A DNA stretch of 64,000 nucleotides from positions 1,364,001 through 1,428,000 of the forward strand of contig JABTUK010000002.1 in NCBI GenBank assembly GCA_015075405.1, in the 5' to 3' direction. The translations under genes were made by a program, and so were the position numbers. A model generated the notes under the pieces. The model made no database searches, was not told the origin of the DNA, and saw nothing but the letters and a program-made list of their open reading frames with translations. Numbering within the stretch: position 1 is the first letter of the stretch; the number at the start of each line of letters is the position of its first letter. This DNA comes from Anaerolineales bacterium. Its GTDB lineage: Bacteria; Chloroflexota; Anaerolineae; 4572-78; J111. Below are positions 8,527 through 17,086 of the stretch, piece after piece.

Positions 8527-8994
8527 TTACTTTACCGCTTCTACCTGCACTTCTTCGATACCGTTTTCTTCGTAGCGACTGGGACACTTCAGCAGGAGGG
8601 ATTGAGCCGTGAAAGCCTGACCATCATATTTACCTTCAAGGATAGCCTCTGCGCCTTCACGCATTTGGTCGGGCTTAGGCCCATTAAAAATCACCGGCAG
8701 ACGCTGACCGGTTTCGCTGGTTACTTCAAATTGCAGCAACAAATCACGGTTATTGAAATTAATTGTAGCGGCATCAACCTTGCCTGAGACACGCACAGTT
8801 TGATTCTCAATCGTCGCGCCTTTGGCGTAAAGCTCATCTACTGTAAGGAAATAGGCCGCCGAACTTTGCACACCGGTGTAAATCAAATAAGCGATTGCCA
8901 GCGCAATAATCACCCCGCCGACAACAAACTTGATTTTCTTATTGGCCGGCTGTCCGGCAAGCTGCGCTACTGGGGTAGCCGTGGTATGAGCCAT
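8527..8994 (-). CDS. ccmE: Heme chaperone CcmE, cysteine (CxxxY) variant
   Basis: 155 residues: one N-terminal membrane anchor (about 24-43) and an OB-fold domain outside the membrane. It carries heme covalently to CcmF. Most CcmE proteins bind heme through the His of an HxxxY motif. Here the equivalent position reads LLLKCPSRYE, so the ligand is a Cys in a CxxxY motif. That variant is known in some sulfate reducers and archaea. Start at ATG 8994 is supported by AGGAG seven bases upstream. It opens the ccm operon, just after the nrfHA terminator. Confidence 0.88.
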   Translation of the reverse strand: MAHTTATPVAQLAGQPANKKIKFVVGGVIIALAIAYLIYTGVQSSAAYFLTVDELYAKGATIENQTVRVSGKVDAATINFNNRDLLLQFEVTSETGQRLPVIFNGPKPDQMREGAEAILEGKYDGQAFTAQSLLLKCPSRYEENGIEEVQVEAVK

Positions 8995-9179
8995 CTTTCT
9001 TCTCCTGTAGTCGGGTTTGTTTCTTAGTTTACACTGCTAAACTTAATGCTACTTTAAGAGAATACAACAAATTTGCATCTCTTGAAAAGTGACGATTGTC
9101 ATCCAAATGGGAACAAAAGAGCACTGCGTAATTATAAATGGCGAGAGCATGGCTGACAAATTTAAATTTAACCTGTCGG

Positions 9180-9226
9180 CTAAAAAATGAGGCTGGCAGC
9201 GACACAATTATATCGCTGCCAGCCTC
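9180..9226 (-). terminator. Rho-independent terminator after nrfHA
   Basis: A 14-bp perfect stem (9189-9202 with 9213-9226) and a 10-base loop, followed in the minus-strand direction by a run of six T residues (9182-9187). It closes the nrfH-nrfA transcript before ccmE. The intergenic stretch 8995-9328 otherwise holds a GC-rich imperfect hairpin (about 9245-9312) similar to the core of the element at 11313-11411. Confidence 0.85.
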
Positions 9227-9328
9227 AGAATATTTTTACTAATTTTGAGGACGCGAAGCGGGCACGCCTACGTGCCGAGCGGAGCCGCACCTGGGGGTGC
9301 TTGCTCCTCAATTCGTGGTTTACTAAAT

Positions 9329-10750
9329 TTAGCGCGACGCGACCGGCTGCACCAACTTCGCTACTTCAAGCTGCCCTTGCCGGGCGTAATCAATCGCCTC
9401 ACCCAAAATTCGGGCCGACTCTTGCGGGGCATGGAACCCCATAGAGTTTTCAGCCGACACGTAATCCAGACGCCACTGAGCCTTGCGCTGGAGTGCTTGG
9501 GCCGCAGCCAACTGCTCGACCGGAATGCCGGCTTCCTGAGCTTTTTGCAGATCATGGATCAAGGCCACCACTGCTTCCTCGGCCCGATCCATCAAGGCAA
9601 GGGTACGATCTTGAATGGCCTCGGCCCTGGCGCGCATTTCCTCCTCAGGGAAATTGTGGCAAGTCTGGCAGGCATTGGCTACATTCAGCAAGGGGCTGCG
9701 CACGTGATGGTCACTGACCTTGATAGCCCCTTCACGCTGGTAGGGCATGTGGCAGTCGGCGCAGGCCACCCCGCTGCGGGCATGAATCCCCTGGCTCCAC
9801 ATTTCAAACTCGGGGTGCTGGGCTTTGAGCACCAGGGCCCCGCTTAGTTTGTGCTGCCAATCCTTGAACTCGGCCTCATCATAGTAGGCTTCGATCTCTT
9901 CAACATTGAGTCCCTTGGCCCAGGGATAAGTGACCAGTTTGCCATCGCCTTTGAAGTAATACTCAACATGGCATTGCCCGCAGACAAAGGAGCGCATCTC
10001 CTGGCGAGTCGCCATTGTATTGACCTCATACTCCCCTTTTTTGCCCTCTGTGCGCCAGCGTTCAATACTGGGCAGGTGAGGCAGCGGCTCTTCTGATTGG
10101 GCCAGGGCTTGAATCCCATACAAAAAGCCGGGCCGAGTCACGCGCAGTTGCATGGTATCCGGGTCGTGGCAATCGCCGCAAGAGATAGGGTGGTCAACCA
10201 AGGTCCGAGCCTGGGTATAGGGCATGGCTGAAACCAGTTCGAAGCCCTTCAAAATGGCTTCTTGCCGGTGAGCGGCATCGTTAGGCACGCCTGCGCCAAC
10301 CCCGGCGTTTTGATAAGCGGGCAGCACCGCCGAATGACAATGTAAACAAGCACCCGGCTGCTTGACCACTTTGATTCGCTCGGTGATATCTTGGTCAGAC
10401 AGCATATAGGCGTGACCGCGATCTTCTCGGTAATCTACGCCAAAAGCATAACCGGCAAAAATCTCGCGCCAGACCGGGTCTTCATCCAATTTTTGAAAAG
10501 CTTCGCTGCCGCCATGCCGGGTGCGGACGGTATCTACGGTGCGCTGGTAGCTGTCGTATTGGCGGGGGTAATTTTTGCCCCACTCGGCCGGGTCAATCGT
10601 TTCTTCCGTAATTTCCGTCACTCGAAAAACGTTCTGGGTGGCTTCTTCTTTGCGTTGAGTAACGTTGCTTAGCAGCAACATCACTCCAACGGTGGCTAAA
10701 GCCACCACCAGAATGGTCAAGATATAAAAGAGTTTTGAATTTAGCTTCAT
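9329..10750 (-). CDS. nrfA: Ammonia-forming cytochrome c nitrite reductase, catalytic subunit
   Basis: 473 residues from ATG 10750, which has GGAGGG five bases upstream; a longer frame to 10813 lacks a site and overlaps nrfH. A signal-anchor helix (about 7-25) precedes five c-type heme motifs in order: CLHCH, CGDCH, CGQCH, CADCH and CQTCH. The pentaheme pattern and size match NrfA, which reduces nitrite to ammonium with six electrons. The first motif, the catalytic heme with lysine ligand (CxxCK) in enteric NrfA, is CxxCH here, as in some other NrfA lineages. It lies directly after nrfH. Confidence 0.92.
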   Translation of the reverse strand: MKLNSKLFYILTILVVALATVGVMLLLSNVTQRKEEATQNVFRVTEITEETIDPAEWGKNYPRQYDSYQRTVDTVRTRHGGSEAFQKLDEDPVWREIFAGYAFGVDYREDRGHAYMLSDQDITERIKVVKQPGACLHCHSAVLPAYQNAGVGAGVPNDAAHRQEAILKGFELVSAMPYTQARTLVDHPISCGDCHDPDTMQLRVTRPGFLYGIQALAQSEEPLPHLPSIERWRTEGKKGEYEVNTMATRQEMRSFVCGQCHVEYYFKGDGKLVTYPWAKGLNVEEIEAYYDEAEFKDWQHKLSGALVLKAQHPEFEMWSQGIHARSGVACADCHMPYQREGAIKVSDHHVRSPLLNVANACQTCHNFPEEEMRARAEAIQDRTLALMDRAEEAVVALIHDLQKAQEAGIPVEQLAAAQALQRKAQWRLDYVSAENSMGFHAPQESARILGEAIDYARQGQLEVAKLVQPVASR

Positions 10751-10767
10751 TATTTCCCTCCAATAAA

Positions 10768-11238
10768 CTAACGGGTTGGACCATGCCCAACGCCAGCGTG
10801 ACAATGCGCACAATCTAACATATTCTGGTCATTCCCCGGATGTGTAGCAATCTGGCTCACTAACTCCTCATGACACCCCACGCAGTTTTCTTGCAAAATC
10901 GCTTCATTTTTTGGCTTGATCCGAATCGGCTCGTGAAAATCCTGCAAGGTAAACCCCTTGGAATGCCAAAATCCATTTTCCATTTTAGCCAGATATTTGG
11001 GGATAAGCTCGTGGGGCACGTGGCAATCGTTGCATGTGGCAACTGCCTTATGGCTACCTTTTTGCCAGCCATCATATTGCTCGCGCATGATGTGGCAGTT
11101 TACGCAAGCTTTGGGGTCGTTGGAGAGGTACGAAGCCCCCTCTGCATAAAAAAAGGTAAAGCCCCCCAGCCCCAATAAAACACCAATACTGCCGCTTAAC
11201 AAAAGGGGCAAAAAACTAAAAGCCGACGAAATCTGCAT
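10768..11238 (-). CDS. nrfH: NrfH-type tetraheme quinol dehydrogenase
   Basis: 156 residues of the NapC/NirT/NrfH family. One N-terminal membrane helix (about 10-31) is followed by four heme motifs: CVNCH, CNDCH, CVGCH and CAHCH. It takes electrons from menaquinol and passes them to NrfA, anchoring the complex on the outer face of the membrane. It lies upstream of nrfA in the usual nrfHA order with a gap of 17 bases. Confidence 0.92.
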   Translation of the reverse strand: MQISSAFSFLPLLLSGSIGVLLGLGGFTFFYAEGASYLSNDPKACVNCHIMREQYDGWQKGSHKAVATCNDCHVPHELIPKYLAKMENGFWHSKGFTLQDFHEPIRIKPKNEAILQENCVGCHEELVSQIATHPGNDQNMLDCAHCHAGVGHGPTR

Positions 11239-11312
11239 AAACCCTCCGCCTCACACCCTCTACCATGACAGAGGGCGGCCAAGCCAACCAACTTTGACAG
11301 GTTCAGCCAGTA

Positions 11313-11411
11313 TCAGTGGATCCAAATTTGAGAAGCCAGCACGCCCACGTGCGGCGGTGTTCGGCACGTGGGCGTACCCGCTTCGCCTCCTCGGAAAATT
11401 GGATCTACTGA
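11313..11411. repeat. MITE-like element, family A copy 1
   Basis: Ends form an imperfect inverted repeat: TCAGTGGATCCAAATTT on the left and AAAATTGGATCTACTGAG on the right (11395-11411). The core is a GC-rich hairpin around CACGCCCACGTG and CACGTGGGCGT. The same ends recur at 14150-14245 around a different core. No coding capacity. It lies in the 275-base gap between nrfH and the Crp-type regulator; nothing else clear was seen in that gap. Confidence 0.7.
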
Positions 11412-11513
11412 GTATACCTGGACCCATCTTTACTTTAAAGAATAATATCCAAAACGAGAGACTTTGTCTTTGCGCTGGCGCAAACAAAGAGAAGGATTAT
11501 TGGGTTCAACTGA

Positions 11514-12251
11514 TCAGAGAGGGGTTTGCGGCGAGCCGTTATGGGGCAGTTCTTCAACAATGCTCAGTAGACCGGGCTGATTCAGGATAATCACTTTTTC
11601 TCGGCCGGTTTTAATCAGGCCCTGCTGTTCCCACTGGCTGAGGATACGGCTGACCGTGTAGAGAGTTGTACCAGTCATTTCGGCCAAATCCTGGCGAGAG
11701 AGCGACAAATCAATCAACGTCCCCCGCTCTAACCGGCGACCGGCCTGACGCTCCAGGCGAAGCAGCGCCCGAACCACCCGCTGTTCAACTCGCTCGGTGG
11801 CCAACTCTCGATATCTCTCTTGCAGTTCCCTGAAACGTTCGGCCATCAACCGTAGAGCATTCATCGCCAGGCGAGGATAGGAGGATAACAAGGTGGTAAT
11901 AATTGTTTTATCCCAGGTCAGCGCCAAACAGTCTTCGGCGGCCTGGGCCGAAAGAGGGTAGGTTAGCCCAGTCAGCAGGGCGACACTGCCAAATTCTCCG
12001 TAAGGAGCCACCATTCGCACCAAGACCTGCTGGCCTTCCGGGCCAATCTGAGTCATCTTTACCTGTCCCTGGATAAGAATATACCACTTATCAGCCGGGT
12101 CTTCTTGATAAAAGAAAAACGCATCCGGTTTAACGCGAGAAAGCCGGGCAGCCTGGCAAATTGACTTGAGTTCGTTTTCAGTTAAACCCTCGAACAGGTT
12201 AATCTGGCGCAGCGCTCGAACATCGAGGGAGGATGGATCGGAACCGGACAT
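11514..12251 (-). CDS. Crp/Fnr family transcriptional regulator
   Basis: 245 residues: an N-terminal cyclic-nucleotide-binding-type beta-barrel (about 15-130), a long dimerisation helix, and a C-terminal winged helix with a clear HTH (SRQDLAEMTGTTLYTVSRIL, about 190-210). The N-terminus lacks the cysteine cluster of oxygen-sensing FNR, so it is not an Fe-S FNR. It may be a Dnr/NnrR-like or other sensor. Its position upstream of nrfHA on the same strand makes control of nitrite ammonification a reasonable guess. I found no convincing Fnr-type palindrome near nrfH. Confidence 0.85.
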   Translation of the reverse strand: MSGSDPSSLDVRALRQINLFEGLTENELKSICQAARLSRVKPDAFFFYQEDPADKWYILIQGQVKMTQIGPEGQQVLVRMVAPYGEFGSVALLTGLTYPLSAQAAEDCLALTWDKTIITTLLSSYPRLAMNALRLMAERFRELQERYRELATERVEQRVVRALLRLERQAGRRLERGTLIDLSLSRQDLAEMTGTTLYTVSRILSQWEQQGLIKTGREKVIILNQPGLLSIVEELPHNGSPQTPL

Positions 12252-12296
12252 GGGCTGTATTTTATCGCACCCCGGTCAAAAGAGGAAATAGCAATT

Positions 12297-14123
12297 TTAC
12301 TGCTCTACTAACGCCCACCAGGGTTTAGCTTCCAGGGGCAGCGGCACACCTTTAATCGCAATCAGGTGCGGGTCTTCGTTCAGGGCGCGCATCGCTTTCC
12401 AGGTAAAATATTTGTCCAATTCGTCCGGCGGATAAACATCTTGCATCGCCTGATACCAATTGACCCGGCCAGTCCGTCCAGGCCCCGCCGCCGCTGTTTT
12501 TTGATAGTGCCAATACTCAAAGGCCAAAAAATGCCAGGTCCAGCTATATTCCTGGTCATCATAAGAGGAAATACGCTCCCAGCCGTACTCTCGCCCCAAA
12601 GCGGTAAAGTCAATGTAATAGCCGGACAAATTTTCCTTTTCGATACCGCCTTGCTCCGGCGCTATCCGGGTGCGGGCGCGGGCGCTGTAATCCCAGGGAT
12701 TCGCTACCAAAGGGCGACCGCAACGCCCACTTTGATCGGCGCAGCGCAGAAAGACCCGCCAATAAGTATTGTTGCTGTAGTCCTCGCGCACAATCTCGTG
12801 GGCCAGAACGCCGTCCAGATGATAATCAAACAAGGTATCAATGGCCCGCCCGCTTTTATGCCAACTGGCGTATTGGCTGGTATCGCTGAATTGGGCCAGG
12901 TCGCGGGCCGCGTCGGACAGCTTGCTCATAAAATCGTAGCCCACTTCATCTCGGATACGGAAGCGCCAGGCCAGGAATGAGTCGTTGACCGTATCGGCCA
13001 GCCAAGGCGTGCCGGTTTCCACATCGTTCATTCGTATCAAATTATAGGGTTCAACCGCAGCCTCACCGTTGGGAGTCAAACTTTCTTCATACAGAATTGA
13101 GGGGCCGGAATTGACCAGGGTGACAACTTTTTGACCCGCATTGACGGCTTGGCCGTGCCAACTGAGCCGGCCCTGTATCATCAACGGCGCGGTGAGCAGT
13201 TGGGGCGTTTCATGGGCTGCATCAAGAGTTTGCAAGGCAATCATATCGCCATCCCAGCGATGAAAAACAGCGGCGATGCGGTCTCCCGCCGGACTCCAGG
13301 CCGGGCCGTCGGTGTGACCCAGCCAAGTTACAGGAACCATCTGCGTGTCTGATTGGGGCAAAAGTTGAGCAACGCCCAATGATTTAGAGGTTTTTGTCTC
13401 CACCGCAAAAATTTCGCGGTCGCCCAGATTATCAACAACAAAGGCCAAACGCTGACCATCGGGTTGCCAGACGGGGAACTCTTCGGCGCTGGGGCTTTGG
13501 GTCAGATGAGTCAACCCCCCACGATCCAGGTCGAGCAGATACAAATCCTTGCTGCCCTGCCGCCAACTGCTGAAGGCTAACGTTTGGCCGTCGGGACTCC
13601 AGGCCGGGGCAAAGTCGCCCGCGGTCGAGTCGCGGGTCAGGTTTACAGCCGCGTCTTCGCCGGCAGCATCCACCAGCCAGATGTCCAAATTCCCGTTTTG
13701 GTACGACTCGTAGGCCACCTGTTGGCCGTCGGGCTGCCAGGCCGGCATCCCATCATAATGCGGCGAGGTGGTCAGTCGGGTTTCCTCCCCACTCCGCAAA
13801 TCGAGCACATACACGTCCCAATTCTGTTCCCGCCGCGAGGCAAAAGCAAGCTGGCTCCCATCGGGCGAATAGGCCGGGTCGGTATCTTCATAAACGTCAT
13901 CGGTTATCTGGCGCGGGTTAGAACCATCCGGGGCAATGCTGTAAATGTCCCACTGGCCGTGGCGAAAGGCAGCAAAGACAATCCGCTCGGCGGTAGTTTG
14001 AGTTTGGCTGTAAGTTGGGGTAGTAATGAGGCTGAGGGCAAACAGCACCAGCAACGGCAAAATCAGGAGTTTCAACGGTGGATAATCCTTGTCCACTGGA
14101 GTGAAAAAGCATAGCTTTTTCAC
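12297..14123 (-). CDS. Secreted TolB-like beta-propeller protein with a probable LAS/M15 peptidase domain
   Basis: 608 residues. After a signal sequence come five to six PD40/TolB-type propeller repeats (about 45-330), each with the SPDG or QPDG signature. The C-terminal part contains SWHKSGRAID near residue 418 and FEYWHYQ near 537. These match the SxHxxGxAxD and ExWH metal-binding motifs of LAS-type (VanY/M15) metallopeptidases. So the protein may bind cell wall through the propeller and cut a D-Ala or similar bond. GTG 14123 starts inside a perfect hairpin (14101-14123), so the true start may be a few codons downstream. The domain call is mine and unverified. Confidence 0.7.
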   Translation of the reverse strand: MKKLCFFTPVDKDYPPLKLLILPLLVLFALSLITTPTYSQTQTTAERIVFAAFRHGQWDIYSIAPDGSNPRQITDDVYEDTDPAYSPDGSQLAFASRREQNWDVYVLDLRSGEETRLTTSPHYDGMPAWQPDGQQVAYESYQNGNLDIWLVDAAGEDAAVNLTRDSTAGDFAPAWSPDGQTLAFSSWRQGSKDLYLLDLDRGGLTHLTQSPSAEEFPVWQPDGQRLAFVVDNLGDREIFAVETKTSKSLGVAQLLPQSDTQMVPVTWLGHTDGPAWSPAGDRIAAVFHRWDGDMIALQTLDAAHETPQLLTAPLMIQGRLSWHGQAVNAGQKVVTLVNSGPSILYEESLTPNGEAAVEPYNLIRMNDVETGTPWLADTVNDSFLAWRFRIRDEVGYDFMSKLSDAARDLAQFSDTSQYASWHKSGRAIDTLFDYHLDGVLAHEIVREDYSNNTYWRVFLRCADQSGRCGRPLVANPWDYSARARTRIAPEQGGIEKENLSGYYIDFTALGREYGWERISSYDDQEYSWTWHFLAFEYWHYQKTAAAGPGRTGRVNWYQAMQDVYPPDELDKYFTWKAMRALNEDPHLIAIKGVPLPLEAKPWWALVEQ

Positions 14124-14149
14124 TCCGGCATCTTATCGAAATAGATAGG

Positions 14150-14245
14150 CTCAGTGGATCCAAATTTCATGTAGAGTGGCATCCCTATGCCGCCCGCTGA
14201 CGCATAGGGATGCGCCAGCTACGGTGAAAAATTGGATCTACTGAG
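14150..14245. repeat. MITE-like element, family A ends with family B core
   Basis: Left end TCAGTGGATCCAAATTT (14151-14167) and right end AAAAATTGGATCTACTGAG match the element at 11313-11411. The core (about 14177-14225, GGCATCCCTATGCCG..CAGCTACGG) instead matches the hairpin at 17648-17714. The element is therefore a mosaic of two repeat families. Confidence 0.7.
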
Positions 14246-14288
14246 GCTAAATTATAGGTCGGAGAAAGGGGATGAGTCAAACAAACCC

Positions 14289-14849
14289 TCACGGCTCAAG
14301 CCCGGCCAGGATTTCATCCAGCGACGCCAGGCCGGTGCGTAGTTGGGCCACATACTGGGCCAGGTCGGTTTCAGCCACCTTAATCGCCAGGGGCACGTTC
14401 AAATCCAGGGGAATGGTGGTTGAAATGGGAATGCTGCGCTCGATAGCAATCGGTACGCTGGTATCAATCGGCACTTCCACATTGACCGGCACGTTGACCT
14501 CAACCGGAATCTGCAGGCCCGTACCAAGGGGGTCAATCATCACCGACGTATGGATGGTCTGCGAAATCGGCACCGTCAATTGGATTGGCACTTCAAAGGT
14601 TTCGTTGAACGGAATTTCGGTTTGAACCGGAAACTCCTGCTGGATATTGATCTCGTAGGTAAGGGTTGCCTGCTCAAATGACTCCAATTCGTCAATAGCC
14701 TCAGGCAGCCCCGCCCGAACCTGGCGCACCAGCCCTGCCACTTTTTGCTGAGCCATATTAAGCTGCCAATACAGCCAAAAGTTTAAAGCCAACGAACTCA
14801 AAACCAGCAAAAAAAGTAAAATGATGGCAATTTTGCCGCCTTTAGTCAT
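14289..14849 (-). CDS. Membrane-anchored hypothetical protein with repeated Val-Pro-Ile beta segments
   Basis: 186 residues with one N-terminal membrane helix (about 7-28). Beyond the membrane the chain is a series of short beta-like units ending in VPI or IPI (EVPIQLTVPI, NVPVNVEVPI, SVPIAIERSIPI), then a C-terminal helix. I do not recognise a named family. The repeating hydrophobic strands suggest an elongated beta structure. It lies alone between the repeat element at 14150-14245 and the divergently transcribed mhqO-like gene. Confidence 0.6.
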   Translation of the reverse strand: MTKGGKIAIILLFLLVLSSLALNFWLYWQLNMAQQKVAGLVRQVRAGLPEAIDELESFEQATLTYEINIQQEFPVQTEIPFNETFEVPIQLTVPISQTIHTSVMIDPLGTGLQIPVEVNVPVNVEVPIDTSVPIAIERSIPISTTIPLDLNVPLAIKVAETDLAQYVAQLRTGLASLDEILAGLEP

Positions 14850-14940
14850 AGGGGTGCTTCCTGTTTATGGGGATGTGTCTTCATTATTTATCAAAAACCC
14901 GAATTTGACAATTCACCCTTGCCAACCGGCCAAAACTCTG

Positions 14941-15035
14941 TTGACAAATTTTGCCTTCTGTGATATTATTTTAATATCAAAATATTTAATATTGAATTAT
15001 ATTCAAAATTTGCTTATCAACCCTTTTCCAAGTAA
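14941..15035 (+). promoter_or_regulatory. Promoter and palindromic operator of the mhqO/mhqD pair
   Basis: TTGACA at 14941-14946, a 17-base spacer and TATTAT at 14964-14969 form a strong sigma-70-type promoter. An AT-rich imperfect palindrome (TCAAAATATTTAATATTGA, 14977-14995) sits just downstream of the -10 element, over the likely transcription start. That position suits a repressor such as a MarR-type quinone or electrophile sensor, which is inference. A ribosome site, AAGGAGAG, precedes ATG 15054. Confidence 0.65.
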
Positions 15036-15053
15036 AACTTTAAGGAGAGAAAA

Positions 15054-16142
15054 ATGACAATTCAAGGCTTGCATCACATTACCCTGGTTTGCTCCGACGC
15101 CCAGCGAACTATTGATTTTTACACCCAGGTGCTGGGGCAGCGCCTGGTCAAAAAGACAGTTAACTTTGATGACCCCGACAGCTATCACCTTTACTTTGGC
15201 GACGAAATTGGCCGACCTGGTTCAGCCATCACTTTTTTTGAGTGGCCGGGCGCGCCGCAGGGCCACTGGGGTATCGGCGGGACGCACCATTTCGCCCTGA
15301 CCGTGCCCGACACCAACGGCTTGCTCAAATGGAAACGCCGCTTGACCGACCACGGTCTGAGCGTAGACGGGCCGCTGGACCGGCACTACTTCAAATCTAT
15401 TTACTTCACCGACCCCGATGGGGTGATTGTTGAAATCGCTACCGAGGGGCCGGGCTGGACAATGGACGAAGCCGCCGACAAGCTTGGCACGGCATATCGC
15501 CAACCCCCGGCAGAAATGGTGGTCAACAACCGCGACGAGGCCCGTATCAAAGCCGAGACCTGGCCGGAGCCGGTCCCGGAGATTACCGCAGACATGGCCC
15601 TACGGCAGGGCATGCATCACATTACCGCCATCGGCGCGGATATTCAGCGCACCCAGGCCTTTTTTGGCGACCTGTTAGGCATGCGCCGGGTTAAAATGAC
15701 CTCCAACTTTGACGACCCCAACTCAGCCCATTGGTATTGGGGCGTGGGCGACGGCCAGCCCGGCACCTTGATTACCTATTTTGAGCGCGACCCGGCCAGG
15801 GTTCGCCGGGCGAAGATGGGCGCGGGCCAGACTCATCACTTTGCCCTGGCCGTGCCTGATGAGGAGACTCAATTGGCCTGGCGCGAAAAGCTGCTCCAGG
15901 CGGGTCTGCGGGTGTCGCCGGTGATGGATCGGGTTTATTTCAAGAGCATTTACACCAACGACCCTGACGGGCACATCGTCGAGCTGGCGACAGCCGGCCC
16001 AGGCTTCCTGTTTGATGAAGATGTGGATAAATTGGGTCAGAGTCTCAAACTGCCGCCCTGGTTGGAATCATACCGCGCCGACATCGAGCGCCGGCTGCGC
16101 CCGGTCAATGTTATTCCCTGGTCCGTAGCGGAGGTGGCCTGA
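15054..16142 (+). CDS. mhqO: Ring-cleaving dioxygenase, VOC/glyoxalase superfamily (MhqO-like)
   Basis: 362 residues made of two tandem vicinal-oxygen-chelate modules. Each opens with a metal-ligand histidine (GLHHITLV near residue 5; GMHHITAIG near 186) and ends with an SIYFTDPDG or SIYTNDPDG strand followed by the metal-binding VEIAT/VELAT glutamate. MhqO-type enzymes open hydroquinone or catechol rings during quinone detoxification. The stop overlaps the start of the next gene by one base, so the pair is coupled. The symbol is by similarity. Confidence 0.82.
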   Translation: MTIQGLHHITLVCSDAQRTIDFYTQVLGQRLVKKTVNFDDPDSYHLYFGDEIGRPGSAITFFEWPGAPQGHWGIGGTHHFALTVPDTNGLLKWKRRLTDHGLSVDGPLDRHYFKSIYFTDPDGVIVEIATEGPGWTMDEAADKLGTAYRQPPAEMVVNNRDEARIKAETWPEPVPEITADMALRQGMHHITAIGADIQRTQAFFGDLLGMRRVKMTSNFDDPNSAHWYWGVGDGQPGTLITYFERDPARVRRAKMGAGQTHHFALAVPDEETQLAWREKLLQAGLRVSPVMDRVYFKSIYTNDPDGHIVELATAGPGFLFDEDVDKLGQSLKLPPWLESYRADIERRLRPVNVIPWSVAEVA

Positions 16143-16804
16143 TGGCGCAAGATACCCTCAAAGGCCCGCACCAGGGCCAGCCCATTCTAACAGCGGGCGA
16201 GCCGCTGGAGCGCGCTCAGGCGGCCATGATTATGATTCACGGGCGCGGGGCCACCGCCGAAAGTATTCTGACCCTGGCGGATGAGTTGGCTCAGCCCGGC
16301 TTCATTTATCTCGCGCCGCAGGCCAGCGGCTATACCTGGTATCCCAACAGTTTTATGGCTCCTATTCCCAGCAACGAGCCGGGCATTTCCTCTGGAATGG
16401 CCGTTATTGCCGGGCTGATTGAGCGTTTGGCTGAAGCCGGTATCCCGGCCGAACGGACCATGCTCCTGGGGTTTTCGCAGGGAGCCTGCCTGTCGCTGGA
16501 ATTTGTGGCTCGTCACGCTCGGCGCTATGGCGGCGTTGCAGGGCTGAGCGGTGGCCTGATTGGTCCAGACGGCACGCCGCGCGACTATCCCGGCTCGTTG
16601 ACCGGCACGCCGGTTTTTCTGGGCTGTAGCGATGTGGATTTCCACATCCCCAAAGAACGGGTCGAACTAAGCGCCGAAGTTTTGCGGCAGTTGGGTGGAA
16701 ATGTAACCATGCGCCTGTACCCAGGCATGGGTCACACCGTCAATGAGGATGAAATTGCGGCTGTCCGTACCCTCATGAAAGGGCTGATTTCTAAAAACCC
16801 CTAA
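16142..16804 (+). CDS. mhqD: Phospholipase/carboxylesterase family hydrolase (MhqD-like)
   Basis: 220-residue alpha/beta hydrolase. An IHGRGATAE oxyanion loop lies near residue 36, and the nucleophile elbow is GFSQGAC (Ser near 113). The C-terminal PGMGHTVNEDE supplies the catalytic His. This is the family of MhqD and small carboxylesterases that follow VOC dioxygenases in quinone-stress operons. It is translationally coupled to the dioxygenase gene and followed by a terminator at 17014-17044. Confidence 0.82.
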   Translation: MAQDTLKGPHQGQPILTAGEPLERAQAAMIMIHGRGATAESILTLADELAQPGFIYLAPQASGYTWYPNSFMAPIPSNEPGISSGMAVIAGLIERLAEAGIPAERTMLLGFSQGACLSLEFVARHARRYGGVAGLSGGLIGPDGTPRDYPGSLTGTPVFLGCSDVDFHIPKERVELSAEVLRQLGGNVTMRLYPGMGHTVNEDEIAAVRTLMKGLISKNP

Positions 16805-17013
16805 AAATTCAGGTTGCATTGGCTGAAAAATCGGTTTAGTATTAGGATAAACCAACCCATTTATCCCAGTGTGCGTCTATCGAGAAAGGATTATCCATGC
16901 TATCACCGATTACCAATCAGCCCACGGTTGTTCATCGAACGGTGAATCTCTTTTGGAAGATGTGAATTTGGATTTTTGACCGATTTCAAGATAATTTGTC
17001 TTGAATACAAAAG

Positions 17014-17044
17014 TGCCCTGAAAATTCAGGGCATTTTGCTTTTT
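17014..17044 (+). terminator. Rho-independent terminator
   Basis: A 9-bp stem TGCCCTGAA/TTCAGGGCA (17014-17022 with 17025-17033) is followed by TTTTGCTTTTT. It lies 210 bases after the mhqD stop and 43 bases before the next ribosome site, so it could end the mhq transcript or act as an attenuator for the following gene. The stretch 16805-17013 shows no other feature. Confidence 0.75.
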
Positions 17045-17086
17045 CCCTGTTTTCTTTACATCCAAAGAGAAGGAGTCAATCCAGCC

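Noticed and set aside
11239..11513. Fnr/Crp binding site upstream of nrfH
   Set aside because: No TTGAT-N4-ATCAA-like palindrome was seen; nearest partial matches fail in one half.
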